Source: Clostridiales bacterium
Lineage (GTDB): Bacteria; Bacillota; Clostridia; Saccharofermentanales; Saccharofermentanaceae
Direction: 5' to 3'
NCBI GenBank assembly: GCA_017428545.1
Contig: JAFRQR010000002.1
Span: forward strand, 186,001-250,000
Length of the DNA stretch: 64,000 bases
In this document: positions 36,476-45,852 of the stretch, piece after piece
Layout: the number at the start of each line of letters is the position of its first letter
Position numbering within the stretch: the first letter of the stretch is position 1
Notes under the pieces: generated by a model
Databases searched by the model: none
Told to the model about the DNA's origin: nothing
What the model saw: the letters and a program-made list of their open reading frames with translations, nothing else
Program-made: the position numbers and the translations under genes

Positions 36476-36511
36476 ATATGAAAACAGCTCTTAAAGCCGG
36501 TTTCAATCACA

Positions 36512-37828
36512 TTATTTCAGGCGTTGCATCGTCTTTTTCGTCTCGGCCTTTACTTTCTCCAGATCGATCGTTCGCAATTCATGCTTAAAAAGAACAAACT
36601 GGCCGTCGATCATAACGGACTCCACGCATTTCGGTCCGCAAGAATATACAAGCGCAGAAAGCGGGTTTCCCAAAGGCCACATCTGCGGGCAATCATAATC
36701 GACGATCTGAAGATCTGCACGCATACCTTGCTCTATAATACCACAATCTTCAAAACCACAAGCCAGATAGCCGTTTCTAGTCGCCATTGTAAATACATCT
36801 GCTGCAGTAAGCACAGTCGGATCAAGTGTCGTTCCCTTTGCCATAAAGGAAGCAAGACGCATCTCCATGTACATATCCTGATTGTTATTGCTGGCAGCAC
36901 CGTCAGAGCCGATACAAAGGCGGATACCGTCTTTCTGCATCATGACCATATCTGCAAAACCGGAAGCCAGTTTCATGTTACTTGACGGATTATGAGCCAC
37001 CCATACTTTTCTGTCAGAAAGGATCTTTCGGTCCTCAGGTGTCAAATGCACACAGTGTGCAGCAACAGTCTTATCATTCAAAAGTCCTGCCCAATCGAGC
37101 TTTTCGACAGGAGAACAGCCATAACTCTTCCGGCAGTTCTCGTTTTCCGTAATCGTTTCCGAGATATGGACACTTACAGGAAGATCATACTCCCCGGCAA
37201 GTTCCGACAGCGGCTTATAGAAATCTTCCGGATACAGATAGATCGAATGAACCAGAAGACTATGTGTAATAAGTCCATTACCTTCATTTTTAATAAACTC
37301 ATTAAGTTCATCGATACTTGTTCTGTCGACCGACCACTTCCCGTCCACACACTTTTTGCCCATGGAAGTCTGCTGAATACGGAAGCCGGTTTCTACGGCG
37401 CCTTTGGCAATCAGCAGCGCACCGTCGTACATATTGGCAACGCATCCGGTACCGCCCTCGATCATCTCGGCCAGAGTCAGAAGATTCCCGTAATAGAAAT
37501 CATCAGAGATCATTTTATCCTCACGGGGAATGATCTGTCCGAAAAGCCACTCCTGAAGAGATCTGTCATCAGCGATGTTTCTAAAGATCGACATCGGCGT
37601 ATGGCCATGCGCATTTGCAAAAGTCGGACAAAGGATCTTATTATTGCCGTTATACTCAAAAACTTCTCCGGCATCTTTAAGAGCTTCAGAAGCTTCTTCC
37701 TTGGAAGGACCGACATATACGATCTTATTTCCCGCTACCGAACAATACGCATGCTCGACGATCGAAACAGGAGCTCCATCATGAGTCGTAACGATCGTTA
37801 TATCCGAAAAGAGAACAGATTTATTCAT
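36512..37828 (-). CDS. Amidohydrolase, MTA/SAH/5'-deoxyadenosine deaminase family
   Basis: A 438-residue metal-dependent deaminase. The metal site is visible as H-G-H-T-P, a central histidine in V-S-V-H-I-S-E, another in A-A-H-C-V-H, and D in I-G-S-D-G-A-A-S-N-N. Length and motifs match MtaD/DadD enzymes, which deaminate S-adenosylhomocysteine, methylthioadenosine or 5'-deoxyadenosine. The ATG at 37828 is one base past the SAH hydrolase stop with GGAGGAG before it; a longer frame to 38020 lies inside that gene. The operon points to S-adenosylhomocysteine or its products as substrate. Guanine or chlorohydrolase-type activity is less likely. Confidence 0.88.
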   Translation of the reverse strand: MNKSVLFSDITIVTTHDGAPVSIVEHAYCSVAGNKIVYVGPSKEEASEALKDAGEVFEYNGNNKILCPTFANAHGHTPMSIFRNIADDRSLQEWLFGQIIPREDKMISDDFYYGNLLTLAEMIEGGTGCVANMYDGALLIAKGAVETGFRIQQTSMGKKCVDGKWSVDRTSIDELNEFIKNEGNGLITHSLLVHSIYLYPEDFYKPLSELAGEYDLPVSVHISETITENENCRKSYGCSPVEKLDWAGLLNDKTVAAHCVHLTPEDRKILSDRKVWVAHNPSSNMKLASGFADMVMMQKDGIRLCIGSDGAASNNNQDMYMEMRLASFMAKGTTLDPTVLTAADVFTMATRNGYLACGFEDCGIIEQGMRADLQIVDYDCPQMWPLGNPLSALVYSCGPKCVESVMIDGQFVLFKHELRTIDLEKVKAETKKTMQRLK

Positions 37829-37829
37829 A

Positions 37830-39095
37830 TCACTCCTCCAAATCCCAGGAATGGATGTATTCTTCCTGCTCAGGAGTAAGTTTATCGATAGAATATCCCT
37901 TAGATTGGAGCAGGAATTCGCCAACACGGTCATCAATAACTGTCGGGGTATCATATACCTTCTTTTCCAGTTCTTTTCCGTGCTCGGCAATATATCTCGC
38001 GCTTTGTGCCTGAAGCGCAAAGCTCATATCCATGATCTCAACCGGATGTCCGTCACCACTTGCCAGATTGACGAGGCGTCCTTCTGCCAGGATACAGATC
38101 GTTCTTCCGTCTTCCATGACGAAACCTTCGATATTCTTACGAAGTTCTTTTCTCTCTTTGGCCATCTGAGAAAGCTGGACCAGGTTGATCTCAACGTCAA
38201 AATGACCGGCATTACAGCAGATCGCACCATCCTTCATCTTTTCAAAATGCTGTCTGGTTATGACATCCTTACAACCGGTAACCGTTACGAAAACATCACC
38301 AAGAGGAGCCGCCTCATCCATCGTCATGACATCATAGCCTTCCATGATCGCTTCACAGGCCTTTACCGGGTCGATCTCGGTAACGATAACCCGAGCACCC
38401 ATGCCCTTGGCGCGAAGAGCAACGCCCTTGCCGCACATTCCAAAACCGGCAACGACAACATACTTGCCGGCTACGATAAGATTAGTAGTCGCCATGATCG
38501 CCGTCCAGACCGATTGACCGGTACCGAAACGGTTATCAAAGAGATGCTTACAGCGCGCATCGTTTACCGCAATGACCGGATAAGCGAGTTTTCCCTCTTC
38601 TTCAAGGATCTTAAGTCTATGTACACCTGTAGTTGTTTCTTCGCAGGCACCAAGCATGCCGGAAACAAGGTGTTTATGCGTCGAATGAAGAAGCATAGCA
38701 AGATCGCCGCCGTCATCGATGACGATATCCGGTTCGAACGCAAGGGTCATTTCCAGATGCCTTCTGTACGTCTCGGGATCCGCACCATGAATGCAGTAGA
38801 CCTTCATTCCACGCTCGACAAGTGCCGCCGCAACATCATCCTGCGTAGAAAGAGGATTACAGCCTGTAAGGGCTACATCGGCTCCGCCCTCTCTAAGGAC
38901 AAGAGCAAGGTTTGCAGTTTTTGCTTCGACATGCACGCTTACGGAGATCTTCAGTCCTTCAAAAGGTCTGGTTTCTTTCAGTTCCTGTTCGATAATACGT
39001 AAAACAGGCATATTCCTATATGCCCAGTCGATCTTATGATGTCCTTCCGGAGCCAGTTTGATGTCTTTGATTTCGTAAAGAGGCAAATCACTCAT
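37830..39095 (-). CDS. ahcY: Adenosylhomocysteinase (short form)
   Basis: A 421-residue NAD-dependent enzyme that splits S-adenosylhomocysteine to homocysteine and a nucleoside. The NAD loop V-A-G-F-G-M-C-G-K-G-V-A is near residue 214; the substrate-binding segments S-V-H-V-E-A-K-T-A, G-A-C-E-E-T-T-T-G and C-N-A-G-H-F-D are intact. It lacks the extra segment of long bacterial forms and ends in an acidic tail instead of the K-P-x-H-Y-R-Y motif, so it belongs to the short archaeal/Thermotoga-like branch. Neighbours are a nucleoside phosphorylase 11 bases upstream and a deaminase 1 base downstream. Confidence 0.94.
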   Translation of the reverse strand: MSDLPLYEIKDIKLAPEGHHKIDWAYRNMPVLRIIEQELKETRPFEGLKISVSVHVEAKTANLALVLREGGADVALTGCNPLSTQDDVAAALVERGMKVYCIHGADPETYRRHLEMTLAFEPDIVIDDGGDLAMLLHSTHKHLVSGMLGACEETTTGVHRLKILEEEGKLAYPVIAVNDARCKHLFDNRFGTGQSVWTAIMATTNLIVAGKYVVVAGFGMCGKGVALRAKGMGARVIVTEIDPVKACEAIMEGYDVMTMDEAAPLGDVFVTVTGCKDVITRQHFEKMKDGAICCNAGHFDVEINLVQLSQMAKERKELRKNIEGFVMEDGRTICILAEGRLVNLASGDGHPVEIMDMSFALQAQSARYIAEHGKELEKKVYDTPTVIDDRVGEFLLQSKGYSIDKLTPEQEEYIHSWDLEE

Positions 39096-39106
39096 AGTCG
39101 TTCTCC

Positions 39107-39934
39107 TTAAAGCTTTGAGAAGAATTTCTCCATTAACGCAATGCTGTTTTCAGAAGATTTATTCGCATTCTCCATTACTTCCGAATGGGAAAGCGGCTGT
39201 CCGGAAATACCGGCAGCAAAATTGGTAATGCAAGAAACAGCAAGCACTTTCATCCCACTGTGGCTTGCAGCGATCGCTTCAGCTACAGTCGACATTCCGA
39301 CAGCATCTGCACCTAATACCTTAAGAGCTCTGATCTCGGAAGGCGTCTCATACTGCGGACCTCGGGTGTAAGCATAAACTCCCTTATGAAGTGGAATGCC
39401 GAGTTCTTCGGCAGATTCGATCATCTTCTTAGAAAGTTCCTGATCATATACTCTCGTCTGATCCGGGAAACGAGGACCAAACTCATCGAGGTTCGGACCG
39501 CGAAGCGGAGACTCACAGAAAAGACCGATATGATCTGTGATCAGCATTAATTCGCTGGGATTCATAGCGGTATTGATTCCGCCGGCAGCATTTGTCATGA
39601 CCAAAGTCTTCACGCCGAGTTTTGCCATAACGCGGACATAGAATGTTGCTTCCTGCGTTGAATATCCTTCATAAAAATGGAAGCGGCCTTTCATAATAAA
39701 CGTCAGAACGCCGGAAAGCCTTGCTACAAGGAGCTTTCCATCATGGCCGGCAACCGTAGTTTTCGGGAAATGCGGGATGCTTTCATAAGCGATCTCATGA
39801 ATCGGATCCACCCGGTCTGTAAGAGGACCCAGTCCGGATCCCAGGACAAGGCAAACATCCGGTAACTCCGTCACTTTAGAACGGATATACTCGGATGCCT
39901 CCAATACATCAGAATAATAATCTGACTTAGTCAT
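39107..39934 (-). CDS. Purine nucleoside phosphorylase, class I (trimeric)
   Basis: A 275-residue phosphorylase for inosine and guanosine. Landmarks are V-L-G-S-G-L-G-P-L, G-R-F-H-F-Y-E-G-Y, T-N-A-A-G-G-I-N, R-G-P-Q-Y-E-T-P-S-E-I-R, G-M-S-T-V-A-E and the base-contacting asparagine in I-T-N-F-A-A-G-I. The asparagine favours 6-oxopurines over adenosine. The ATG at 39934 overlaps the end of secA (ATGACTAA) and lies inside the AAAGGAT ribosome-binding context; longer in-frame starts lie within secA. Next come SAH hydrolase and a deaminase, giving a coherent salvage path. Confidence 0.93.
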   Translation of the reverse strand: MTKSDYYSDVLEASEYIRSKVTELPDVCLVLGSGLGPLTDRVDPIHEIAYESIPHFPKTTVAGHDGKLLVARLSGVLTFIMKGRFHFYEGYSTQEATFYVRVMAKLGVKTLVMTNAAGGINTAMNPSELMLITDHIGLFCESPLRGPNLDEFGPRFPDQTRVYDQELSKKMIESAEELGIPLHKGVYAYTRGPQYETPSEIRALKVLGADAVGMSTVAEAIAASHSGMKVLAVSCITNFAAGISGQPLSHSEVMENANKSSENSIALMEKFFSKL

Positions 39935-42749
39935 TGGAATCCTTTCCACAGCAGTTTTTATACTTCTTGCCGCTTCCGCACGGACACGGATCATTACGGC
40001 CGACCTTCTTGGCATCACGCTTTGCCGGCTGGTTCTGTGTGATACCTGCCTGCTGGTTTGCCTTTGCATCTGCACCGGACTGTGCTCGCTTTGCTACAGA
40101 ATCCAGCTGTGCGTTTCCGTGGCCTTCCTGAAGTTTCTTAACAGAAGTCTTTCTCTCAATGCGCTGACCTGCTTCGATGTTTGCCTTCATGATCAGACGG
40201 ACGGTATCGTTCTGAATGAGCATGTTCATCTCATCGAACATATCGGAACCTTCGATACGGTACTCAACAACCGGATCCTTCTGACCTACAGATCTCATAC
40301 CGATCGCATTTCTGAGCTGATCCATGGCGTCGATATGATCCATCCACTTCTGGTCAACGTTAAACAGAAGGATCTGGCGCTCAGCCTCACGGAAGATCTC
40401 CGGAGTGATCTCTTCATCACGCTTTTCGAGTTTTTCAAGGCTCTGCTCGACCAGTTTCTCAGAAATATCACCGGCATCAGCAGACTCTTTTGCACTGATC
40501 TTCTTCTCGATATCTTCAAGGACCGGAACGGCACCGAAGACATCGGAAATATTCGCCTTAAGGCCGAGGCATTCCTCGGTTCCGATCTCACCGTCAAGAG
40601 CCACGCGGTCAACGACACGCTCTGCGACAGCTTCCACCATCTTCTTGATCGTTTCGTGAATATCCACACCATCAAGAACCTTACGACGCTGTTCATAAAT
40701 AAGGTTTCTCTGAACATTCATAACATCGTCGTACTCAAGTACGTGACGTCTCATGCTGAAGTTCTGGCCTTCAACCTTCTTCTGGGCACTTTCGATCTGT
40801 CTGCTTAAGATACCGGACTGGATCTCAACCGTTTCATCAACACCGAGAGTCTCAAATGCTGCATTGGCGCGTTCACCGCCAAACAGACGCATCAGATCGT
40901 CATCGAGAGCCAGGAAGAACTTCGTACGTCCCGGGTCACCCTGACGGCCGGCACGGCCTCGCAGCTGATTATCGATACGGCGGGATTCATGACGCTCGGT
41001 ACCGATGATGAAAAGTCCGCCTGCTTCTCTAACCTTTTCTGTTTCATCCTTGATCTTCTCTTTAAAGTCTTTTTCAAGAGAAGAGAAACGTTCACGAGCC
41101 TCAATGATCACCTCATCATCCGTCTCGTTATAAGCAGTAGATGCATCGATCAGTTCCTCGGAATAGCCGAGTTTACGCATTTCCTGCTTTGCCATGAACT
41201 CGGGGTTACCACCGAGCAGAATATCGGTACCACGACCAGCCATGTTAGTCGCGATCGTAACCGCACCATAACGGCCGGCCTGAGCAACGATCTCAGCCTC
41301 TCGCAAGTGGTTCTTCGCATTCAATACATCATGCTTGATACCTGCACGGGTAAAGATCTTAGAAAGGAACTCGGACTTGCTGACTTCAACAGTACCTACG
41401 AGTACCGGCTGGCCTTTCTCATGAGCTTCTTTTACCTGGCGGAGAACCGCTGCATACTTACCGCTCTGATTCTTATAAACCGCATCATGCTCATCGATAC
41501 GGGCGATCGGCTTATTTGTCGGGATCTGGATAACATCAAGACTATAGATCTGACGGAACTCGGCTTCCTCAGTAAAAGCAGTACCTGTCATACCGGAGAG
41601 CTTTTCATACATACGGAAGTAATTCTGGAAAGTAATGGTAGCAAGAGTCTTGGACTCTCTTTCTACCTTAACGCCTTCCTTAGCCTCGATTGCCTGGTGA
41701 AGGCCATCACTGAAACGACGTCCATACATCAGACGGCCGGTGAAATCGTCAACGATGATAACTTCACCATTGGTAACAACGTACTTCTGGTCACGTTCCA
41801 TCGTACCATTCGCCTTCAAAGCATTATTGATATAGTGCTGAAGGTCAAAGTTTTCCGGATCGGAAAGGTTCTCAACGCCGAAGTGCTTCTCAGCCTTGCT
41901 GATACCGTTTGCAGTAAGGACAGCAGTCTTTGCTTTTTCGTCAACAACATAATCGCAGTCGCCGCTTACATCGTCAATGTCGACCTTTTCATCTGTCTCA
42001 ACGACGACGAACTTCTTAAGAGTCTTAACGAAGCGGTCAGCTTTGGTGTACATATCGGAGGACTCGCCGCCCATACCGGAAATAATAAGAGGTGTTCTAG
42101 CTTCATCGATCAGGATACTGTCGACCTCGTCGACGATCGCGTATACAAGATCACGCTGAACCATCTTTTCTTTACGGTCGACCATGTTATCACGCAGATA
42201 GTCGAATCCGAATTCATTGTTTGTACCGTATGTGATATCGGAATTGTAAGCTTTTCTTCTTTCGTCATTATCCAGATCGTGAACGATAAGACCGACAGAT
42301 AATCCGAGATAGCGATAAACCTTACCCATCCACTCACTGTCTCTTCGTGCGAGGTAATCGTTAACCGTTACAACGTGAACACCGCGACCTGTGAGTGCGT
42401 TGAGATAAACCGGAAGAGTAGCAACAAGCGTTTTACCTTCACCTGTCTTCATCTCGGCGATACGGCCCTGGTGAAGAATAATACCACCGATGAGCTGTAC
42501 TTTATAAGGACGAAGTCCCAAAACTCTCCAAGCAGCTTCTCTGATCGTTGCAAATGCGTCCGGGAGGATATCATCCAGTGTTTCCCCGTCTGCAAGACGC
42601 TTTTTCAGGACATCTGTCATGCCCTTAAGTTCACTTTCCGACATATTCTTGAATTTGTCGGCGCGACTCTCGATAGCCTCCACGATCGGCATAATGTGTT
42701 TGATCTCGTGATCGCTGTGCGTACCGAAAATCTTACTAATAATGCTCAT
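39927..42749 (-). CDS. secA: Protein translocase ATPase SecA
   Basis: A 940-residue motor that drives preproteins through SecYEG. Walker A is M-K-T-G-E-G-K-T near residue 102; the DEAD-type Walker B reads I-V-D-E-V-D-S-I-L near 208. The preprotein cross-linking, helical scaffold and wing domains follow in normal order. The C-terminus carries the SEC-C zinc motif [13 protein letters not shown]. The start overlaps the yerC stop (ATGA). Confidence 0.98.
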   Translation of the reverse strand: MSIISKIFGTHSDHEIKHIMPIVEAIESRADKFKNMSESELKGMTDVLKKRLADGETLDDILPDAFATIREAAWRVLGLRPYKVQLIGGIILHQGRIAEMKTGEGKTLVATLPVYLNALTGRGVHVVTVNDYLARRDSEWMGKVYRYLGLSVGLIVHDLDNDERRKAYNSDITYGTNNEFGFDYLRDNMVDRKEKMVQRDLVYAIVDEVDSILIDEARTPLIISGMGGESSDMYTKADRFVKTLKKFVVVETDEKVDIDDVSGDCDYVVDEKAKTAVLTANGISKAEKHFGVENLSDPENFDLQHYINNALKANGTMERDQKYVVTNGEVIIVDDFTGRLMYGRRFSDGLHQAIEAKEGVKVERESKTLATITFQNYFRMYEKLSGMTGTAFTEEAEFRQIYSLDVIQIPTNKPIARIDEHDAVYKNQSGKYAAVLRQVKEAHEKGQPVLVGTVEVSKSEFLSKIFTRAGIKHDVLNAKNHLREAEIVAQAGRYGAVTIATNMAGRGTDILLGGNPEFMAKQEMRKLGYSEELIDASTAYNETDDEVIIEARERFSSLEKDFKEKIKDETEKVREAGGLFIIGTERHESRRIDNQLRGRAGRQGDPGRTKFFLALDDDLMRLFGGERANAAFETLGVDETVEIQSGILSRQIESAQKKVEGQNFSMRRHVLEYDDVMNVQRNLIYEQRRKVLDGVDIHETIKKMVEAVAERVVDRVALDGEIGTEECLGLKANISDVFGAVPVLEDIEKKISAKESADAGDISEKLVEQSLEKLEKRDEEITPEIFREAERQILLFNVDQKWMDHIDAMDQLRNAIGMRSVGQKDPVVEYRIEGSDMFDEMNMLIQNDTVRLIMKANIEAGQRIERKTSVKKLQEGHGNAQLDSVAKRAQSGADAKANQQAGITQNQPAKRDAKKVGRNDPCPCGSGKKYKNCCGKDSND

Positions 42750-43084
42750 TTCTTCCCTTTTCCTTCCGTTTTTCCTTTTTCTGACTTTTCAGCCTGTATA
42801 TTCATTCTGTCAAGAACTGTCCTATAGCCATCTGCGCCATAGTCGAGGCAACGCTTGACACGACTGATCGTAGCAGTACTGACGCCTGTTTTTTCAAAGA
42901 TCTCAGTATAGGTATATCCCTTATCGAGAAGGATAGCGACCTGAAATCTTGATGCAAGCGACTTGATTTCAGAGATCGTGCAGAGGTCTTCAAACAGAGA
43001 ATAGCATTCATCTGTTGTTTCCAACGTCAGGATCGCCCGAAAGAGGTCATCCATATGTTCATCTTTTAACTTGCCATTCACCAT
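42746..43084 (-). CDS. TrpR-like YerC/YecD family DNA-binding protein
   Basis: A 112-residue protein of the YerC/YecD branch of TrpR-like regulators. The helix-turn-helix is at about residues 57-78 (G-Y-T-Y-T-E-I-F-E-K-T-G-V-S-T-A-T-I-S-R), and the tail is lysine-rich. The target is unknown; family members are sometimes beside pcrA or purine genes. It is coupled to secA by ATGA overlap and follows the small membrane-protein gene by 3 bases. Confidence 0.9.
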   Translation of the reverse strand: MVNGKLKDEHMDDLFRAILTLETTDECYSLFEDLCTISEIKSLASRFQVAILLDKGYTYTEIFEKTGVSTATISRVKRCLDYGADGYRTVLDRMNIQAEKSEKGKTEGKGKK

Positions 43085-43087
43085 TTT

Positions 43088-43321
43088 TTACTCCGCAAGA
43101 CCGATAAGATAGTCAACAAAGCGGTCAAATATGCCATTTACAACAACAAAAACGCCAGTCGTAATCAAAAGAATAACGATGATGGCAATCAATATACGCC
43201 TGGTCATTAATTGTTTTCTTGCTGTACGAAGAACATCACCGATAGATGCATCTTCATTGGAAACGCCGGTTGCCTGTCGTGTAGAACCGACTTCTCTGAC
43301 CTGTTCAACGCTCTGTTTCAA
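43088..43321 (-). CDS. Small single-span membrane protein of unknown function
   Basis: A 77-residue protein starting at TTG (43321), chosen because GGAGGA lies 6 bases upstream and no ATG precedes the conserved-looking part. Residues 1-40 are polar and charged; residues 43-63 are one hydrophobic helix; the end is short and amphipathic. It superficially resembles SecE in size and topology but lacks its conserved motif. It heads the operon with yerC and secA, so a link to secretion or to membrane-bound regulation is possible. Confidence 0.65.
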   Translation of the reverse strand: MKQSVEQVREVGSTRQATGVSNEDASIGDVLRTARKQLMTRRILIAIIVILLITTGVFVVVNGIFDRFVDYLIGLAE

Positions 43322-43367
43322 TCAAATTCCTCCGAAAACAAAGTTTCTCAAAATATCAGTAACTAAT

Positions 43368-43396
43368 ACTATACCGCAAGGATCCCGATGTGACAA
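43368..43396 (-). promoter_or_regulatory. Probable promoter of the yerC-secA operon
   Basis: TTGTCA (43396-43391) and TATAGT (43373-43368) are spaced by 17 bases on the minus strand, about 45 bases before the TTG start. Confidence 0.65.
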
Positions 43397-43427
43397 CAAT
43401 TTTTTAATATATATAATATATAAATGC

Positions 43428-44456
43428 TTATGTTTCGGCGTCGTTCTCGTCATAGTGATACGACACTTCATATTTTTCAATACAAAGTTTAACACTTCTT
43501 TCCGAGGCATACTCATTAAGATCTTCAAAATACGTGTATATTTCGTCTGAAGTATTCTCGGGAATGACTAAGATCAAAGTCTTTTTCGTATTTTCATCTA
43601 CTTCGACGGCAACACCTGAATACTCTGTTCCCGAAAATCCGGAAAGATCACGTATATACTTTTTCACTTTGTCATTAACGTTGGCTCTGGATAAATAGTA
43701 CGGTGATGTTGCATCCAGGCTCTTGATCGACTTTATTTCGTTATTTGAACTGGCGCTGATCACGGGAAAGTTATATGGAAGGTTTCCACCGAACTTTTCC
43801 CTGATTTGTGTACCTCTCTCGAAATTATCAAGATCCCAAACAGTTTCCTTAGATCCCGAGTCTTCTTCTGTTTCTGAACGAAGCGGGATGATATCCGCAT
43901 AAAGAGCCACAGAAGAGCAATAAGAACGATTCAATGTGACCCCCGCAGCTTCTATATCGTAATAGACTTTAAGATAAACGCTCCTCTCTTCTGTTTCCAC
44001 ATCCAGATAAACAGAGACATTTTGAACCAGAGAACTGTAGACCCAGCCGTTTTCGGTCAGTTTCCCATACTCTTCCAGAATACGGTCGCGCACATATCTT
44101 CCAAAAACGCCTGTACTAAGTACATCCCCGATTTCCACTCCTGTCGTGCCGCTAACCGCCCCGAACATCCCGAGGATCTCATCTAACCCGGATGTATCGA
44201 TGGCCGATCCATCAGAAAGCCCAAAACCGGATATGATGTCATCTGCCGTTGATACCCCATTTGCAACAAGAGGAATCGCAACATTAAGTTCAGAAACAAC
44301 ATTTTCCGTCGCTCTTTGCATGTACAGATCTGCATTGACCACCGTCATTGAGCTGATCATTGAAAGCAGCAACACAAGAAAAAAAGGAAAAGCTATCGTT
44401 GCTTCTAAAACAATAGATCCAAGGCGACAGTTAAATCTTTTAATCCGGATTCTCAT
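43428..44456 (-). CDS. TadE-like pseudopilin
   Basis: A 342-residue secreted or membrane protein. The N-terminus has the prepilin-like form R-L-G followed by S-I-V-L-E-A-T-I-A-F-P and a hydrophobic helix (about residues 13-40). The glycine before cleavage and the glutamate at mature position +5 fit TadE-type pseudopilins. The remainder is predicted to be exported, with beta-rich and charged stretches. It is longer than typical TadE. It overlaps the DUF5702 gene by 17 bases, with AGGAGG inside that gene. No TadA ATPase or TadB/TadC is in the window. Confidence 0.8.
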   Translation of the reverse strand: MRIRIKRFNCRLGSIVLEATIAFPFFLVLLLSMISSMTVVNADLYMQRATENVVSELNVAIPLVANGVSTADDIISGFGLSDGSAIDTSGLDEILGMFGAVSGTTGVEIGDVLSTGVFGRYVRDRILEEYGKLTENGWVYSSLVQNVSVYLDVETEERSVYLKVYYDIEAAGVTLNRSYCSSVALYADIIPLRSETEEDSGSKETVWDLDNFERGTQIREKFGGNLPYNFPVISASSNNEIKSIKSLDATSPYYLSRANVNDKVKKYIRDLSGFSGTEYSGVAVEVDENTKKTLILVIPENTSDEIYTYFEDLNEYASERSVKLCIEKYEVSYHYDENDAET

Positions 44457-45843
44457 ATAGTTCGAACCTCCTTTTTACGACAAATGAATCATCTCGTAAG
44501 GTTCCTTCCGCTTCGACTCCCGTGTATAAGCCATCTCCACAGTCGCGAACGATGACATCATGCATTCTCTCCAGAAGTTTTTCTTCAGGTACAAACAAAA
44601 GAAGGAGCCGAAAATAATCGCGATACTGCGTATCGGCAAAATCACCCAAAGTGTCACAAACCGAATCGTTATAGAAAATCGGAACGGTCATCCCGAGCAA
44701 AAGTTTCGAAACATCCGAAAAAGCCGCGATATATGCAAATACAAAAAGAATGAAGTACTGTACCACTGATGGTGAAAGATTCACGGTAAACAGCGTAAGC
44801 AGAGATATCAATATACAAAGTATCTCAGCCATGATAAGTGCAAGAGACCTCATCGAATCATCCATCAGATAGGCACAGTAATCAAGGATCAGCCTGATTC
44901 CAAGGATGGTGCCGAACGAAACAAGATTATTGCATGTACTGTCAGAAGACCCGACAAAAAGATATTCCAGATCTCCCATAGTGTTCGATCCGTGGATCTC
45001 ATCAAACGGGATCCCTATGATATTCGCCTCATCCTCATATCCGTCGTCGCCTTCGTACTTAGAAACAACAGAATCAAAAGAAAAAACGGCATATTCGTTC
45101 AAAAGCAGCCTGTCTACGACCGAAGGCAGATCCGCGTCGACATAAGAATCCATTGCCGACGCAACAGAATCAATACTTCCCGGGTCAAAAATCGAAAGTG
45201 AAACGGATTCATCTCCACATTCAAAGAACTGGCTGCTGCTCTTTTCCCAAGTTTCCGTCATGTCATCACAAAGATCGGAAAACAGCTCCATCTTATCCCC
45301 TAAACCGAGGACATCACAGATATCTTGAAAATCAGCAAGCCGATCCGAGTACTTCTCTTTGTTTTTCAGATAATCCTTAAACGTCGGGAGCCAGTTTCCG
45401 AATCCAAAACCGCCTGTATGGCTGTTTCCCGCCAGTTGAGATATCGAAAAATCCAATCGGTCCAGAAGCGCGGATCCTTCAAATGCGATCCCGCGAAGTT
45501 TCATATACTCAACTGAGGATGCGCGAAGATCCTCGGAGCTGAACTCATCCGTCAACTGATAATCAAAGGACATATCTGAATAATTCTTTGTCATCTCATC
45601 AAATACTGAACTTGCGGATTCTACGTCATCCAATACATAGATCCCGTACCAATCAAGATAATCACGGTTAAACTGCGAAAGGATCTGTTCCACCTGATGC
45701 GAAACTGCTTCCGTCAATACTACTTCCTGCTTTCGTCGATAAGCGCCCTCGATATAGATGGCTTCCAGAAGTACCGCTGCCGAAAGAATGATGCAAAGGA
45801 ATAAAGTTACCGAACCCTTTCGTCCGAATAGTTTACTTTTCAT
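44440..45843 (-). CDS. DUF5702 family protein, Tad-like
   Basis: A 467-residue membrane protein. The first 35 residues read R-K-G-S-V-T-L-F-L-C-I-I-L-S-A-A and form a TadG-like signal-anchor. A long extracytoplasmic region follows (about 36-305), then three or four helices between 305 and 385 and a short tail. DUF5702 proteins are typical companions of TadE in Clostridia. GGAGG precedes the ATG, 9 bases after the small upstream gene. Function unknown; probably an accessory of a Flp/Tad-like surface structure. Confidence 0.78.
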   Translation of the reverse strand: MKSKLFGRKGSVTLFLCIILSAAVLLEAIYIEGAYRRKQEVVLTEAVSHQVEQILSQFNRDYLDWYGIYVLDDVESASSVFDEMTKNYSDMSFDYQLTDEFSSEDLRASSVEYMKLRGIAFEGSALLDRLDFSISQLAGNSHTGGFGFGNWLPTFKDYLKNKEKYSDRLADFQDICDVLGLGDKMELFSDLCDDMTETWEKSSSQFFECGDESVSLSIFDPGSIDSVASAMDSYVDADLPSVVDRLLLNEYAVFSFDSVVSKYEGDDGYEDEANIIGIPFDEIHGSNTMGDLEYLFVGSSDSTCNNLVSFGTILGIRLILDYCAYLMDDSMRSLALIMAEILCILISLLTLFTVNLSPSVVQYFILFVFAYIAAFSDVSKLLLGMTVPIFYNDSVCDTLGDFADTQYRDYFRLLLLFVPEEKLLERMHDVIVRDCGDGLYTGVEAEGTLRDDSFVVKRRFELYENPD

Positions 45844-45852
45844 AGAAGCCTC

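Noticed and set aside
37851..39002. A 383-codon open frame opposite the SAH hydrolase gene
   Set aside because: Antisense to a well-conserved enzyme, with no initiation signal and no recognisable motifs.
39935..40075. Longer N-terminus for the purine nucleoside phosphorylase
   Set aside because: It would lie wholly inside the secA coding region in another frame and is rich in R, Q and S, unlike the family.
40989..42302. A 437-codon open frame opposite secA
   Set aside because: Antisense to an essential conserved gene with normal motifs; no ribosome-binding site.
43088..43321. SecE as identity for the small membrane protein near secA
   Set aside because: The topology is similar, but the conserved SecE motif and the usual nusG-rpl context are missing.
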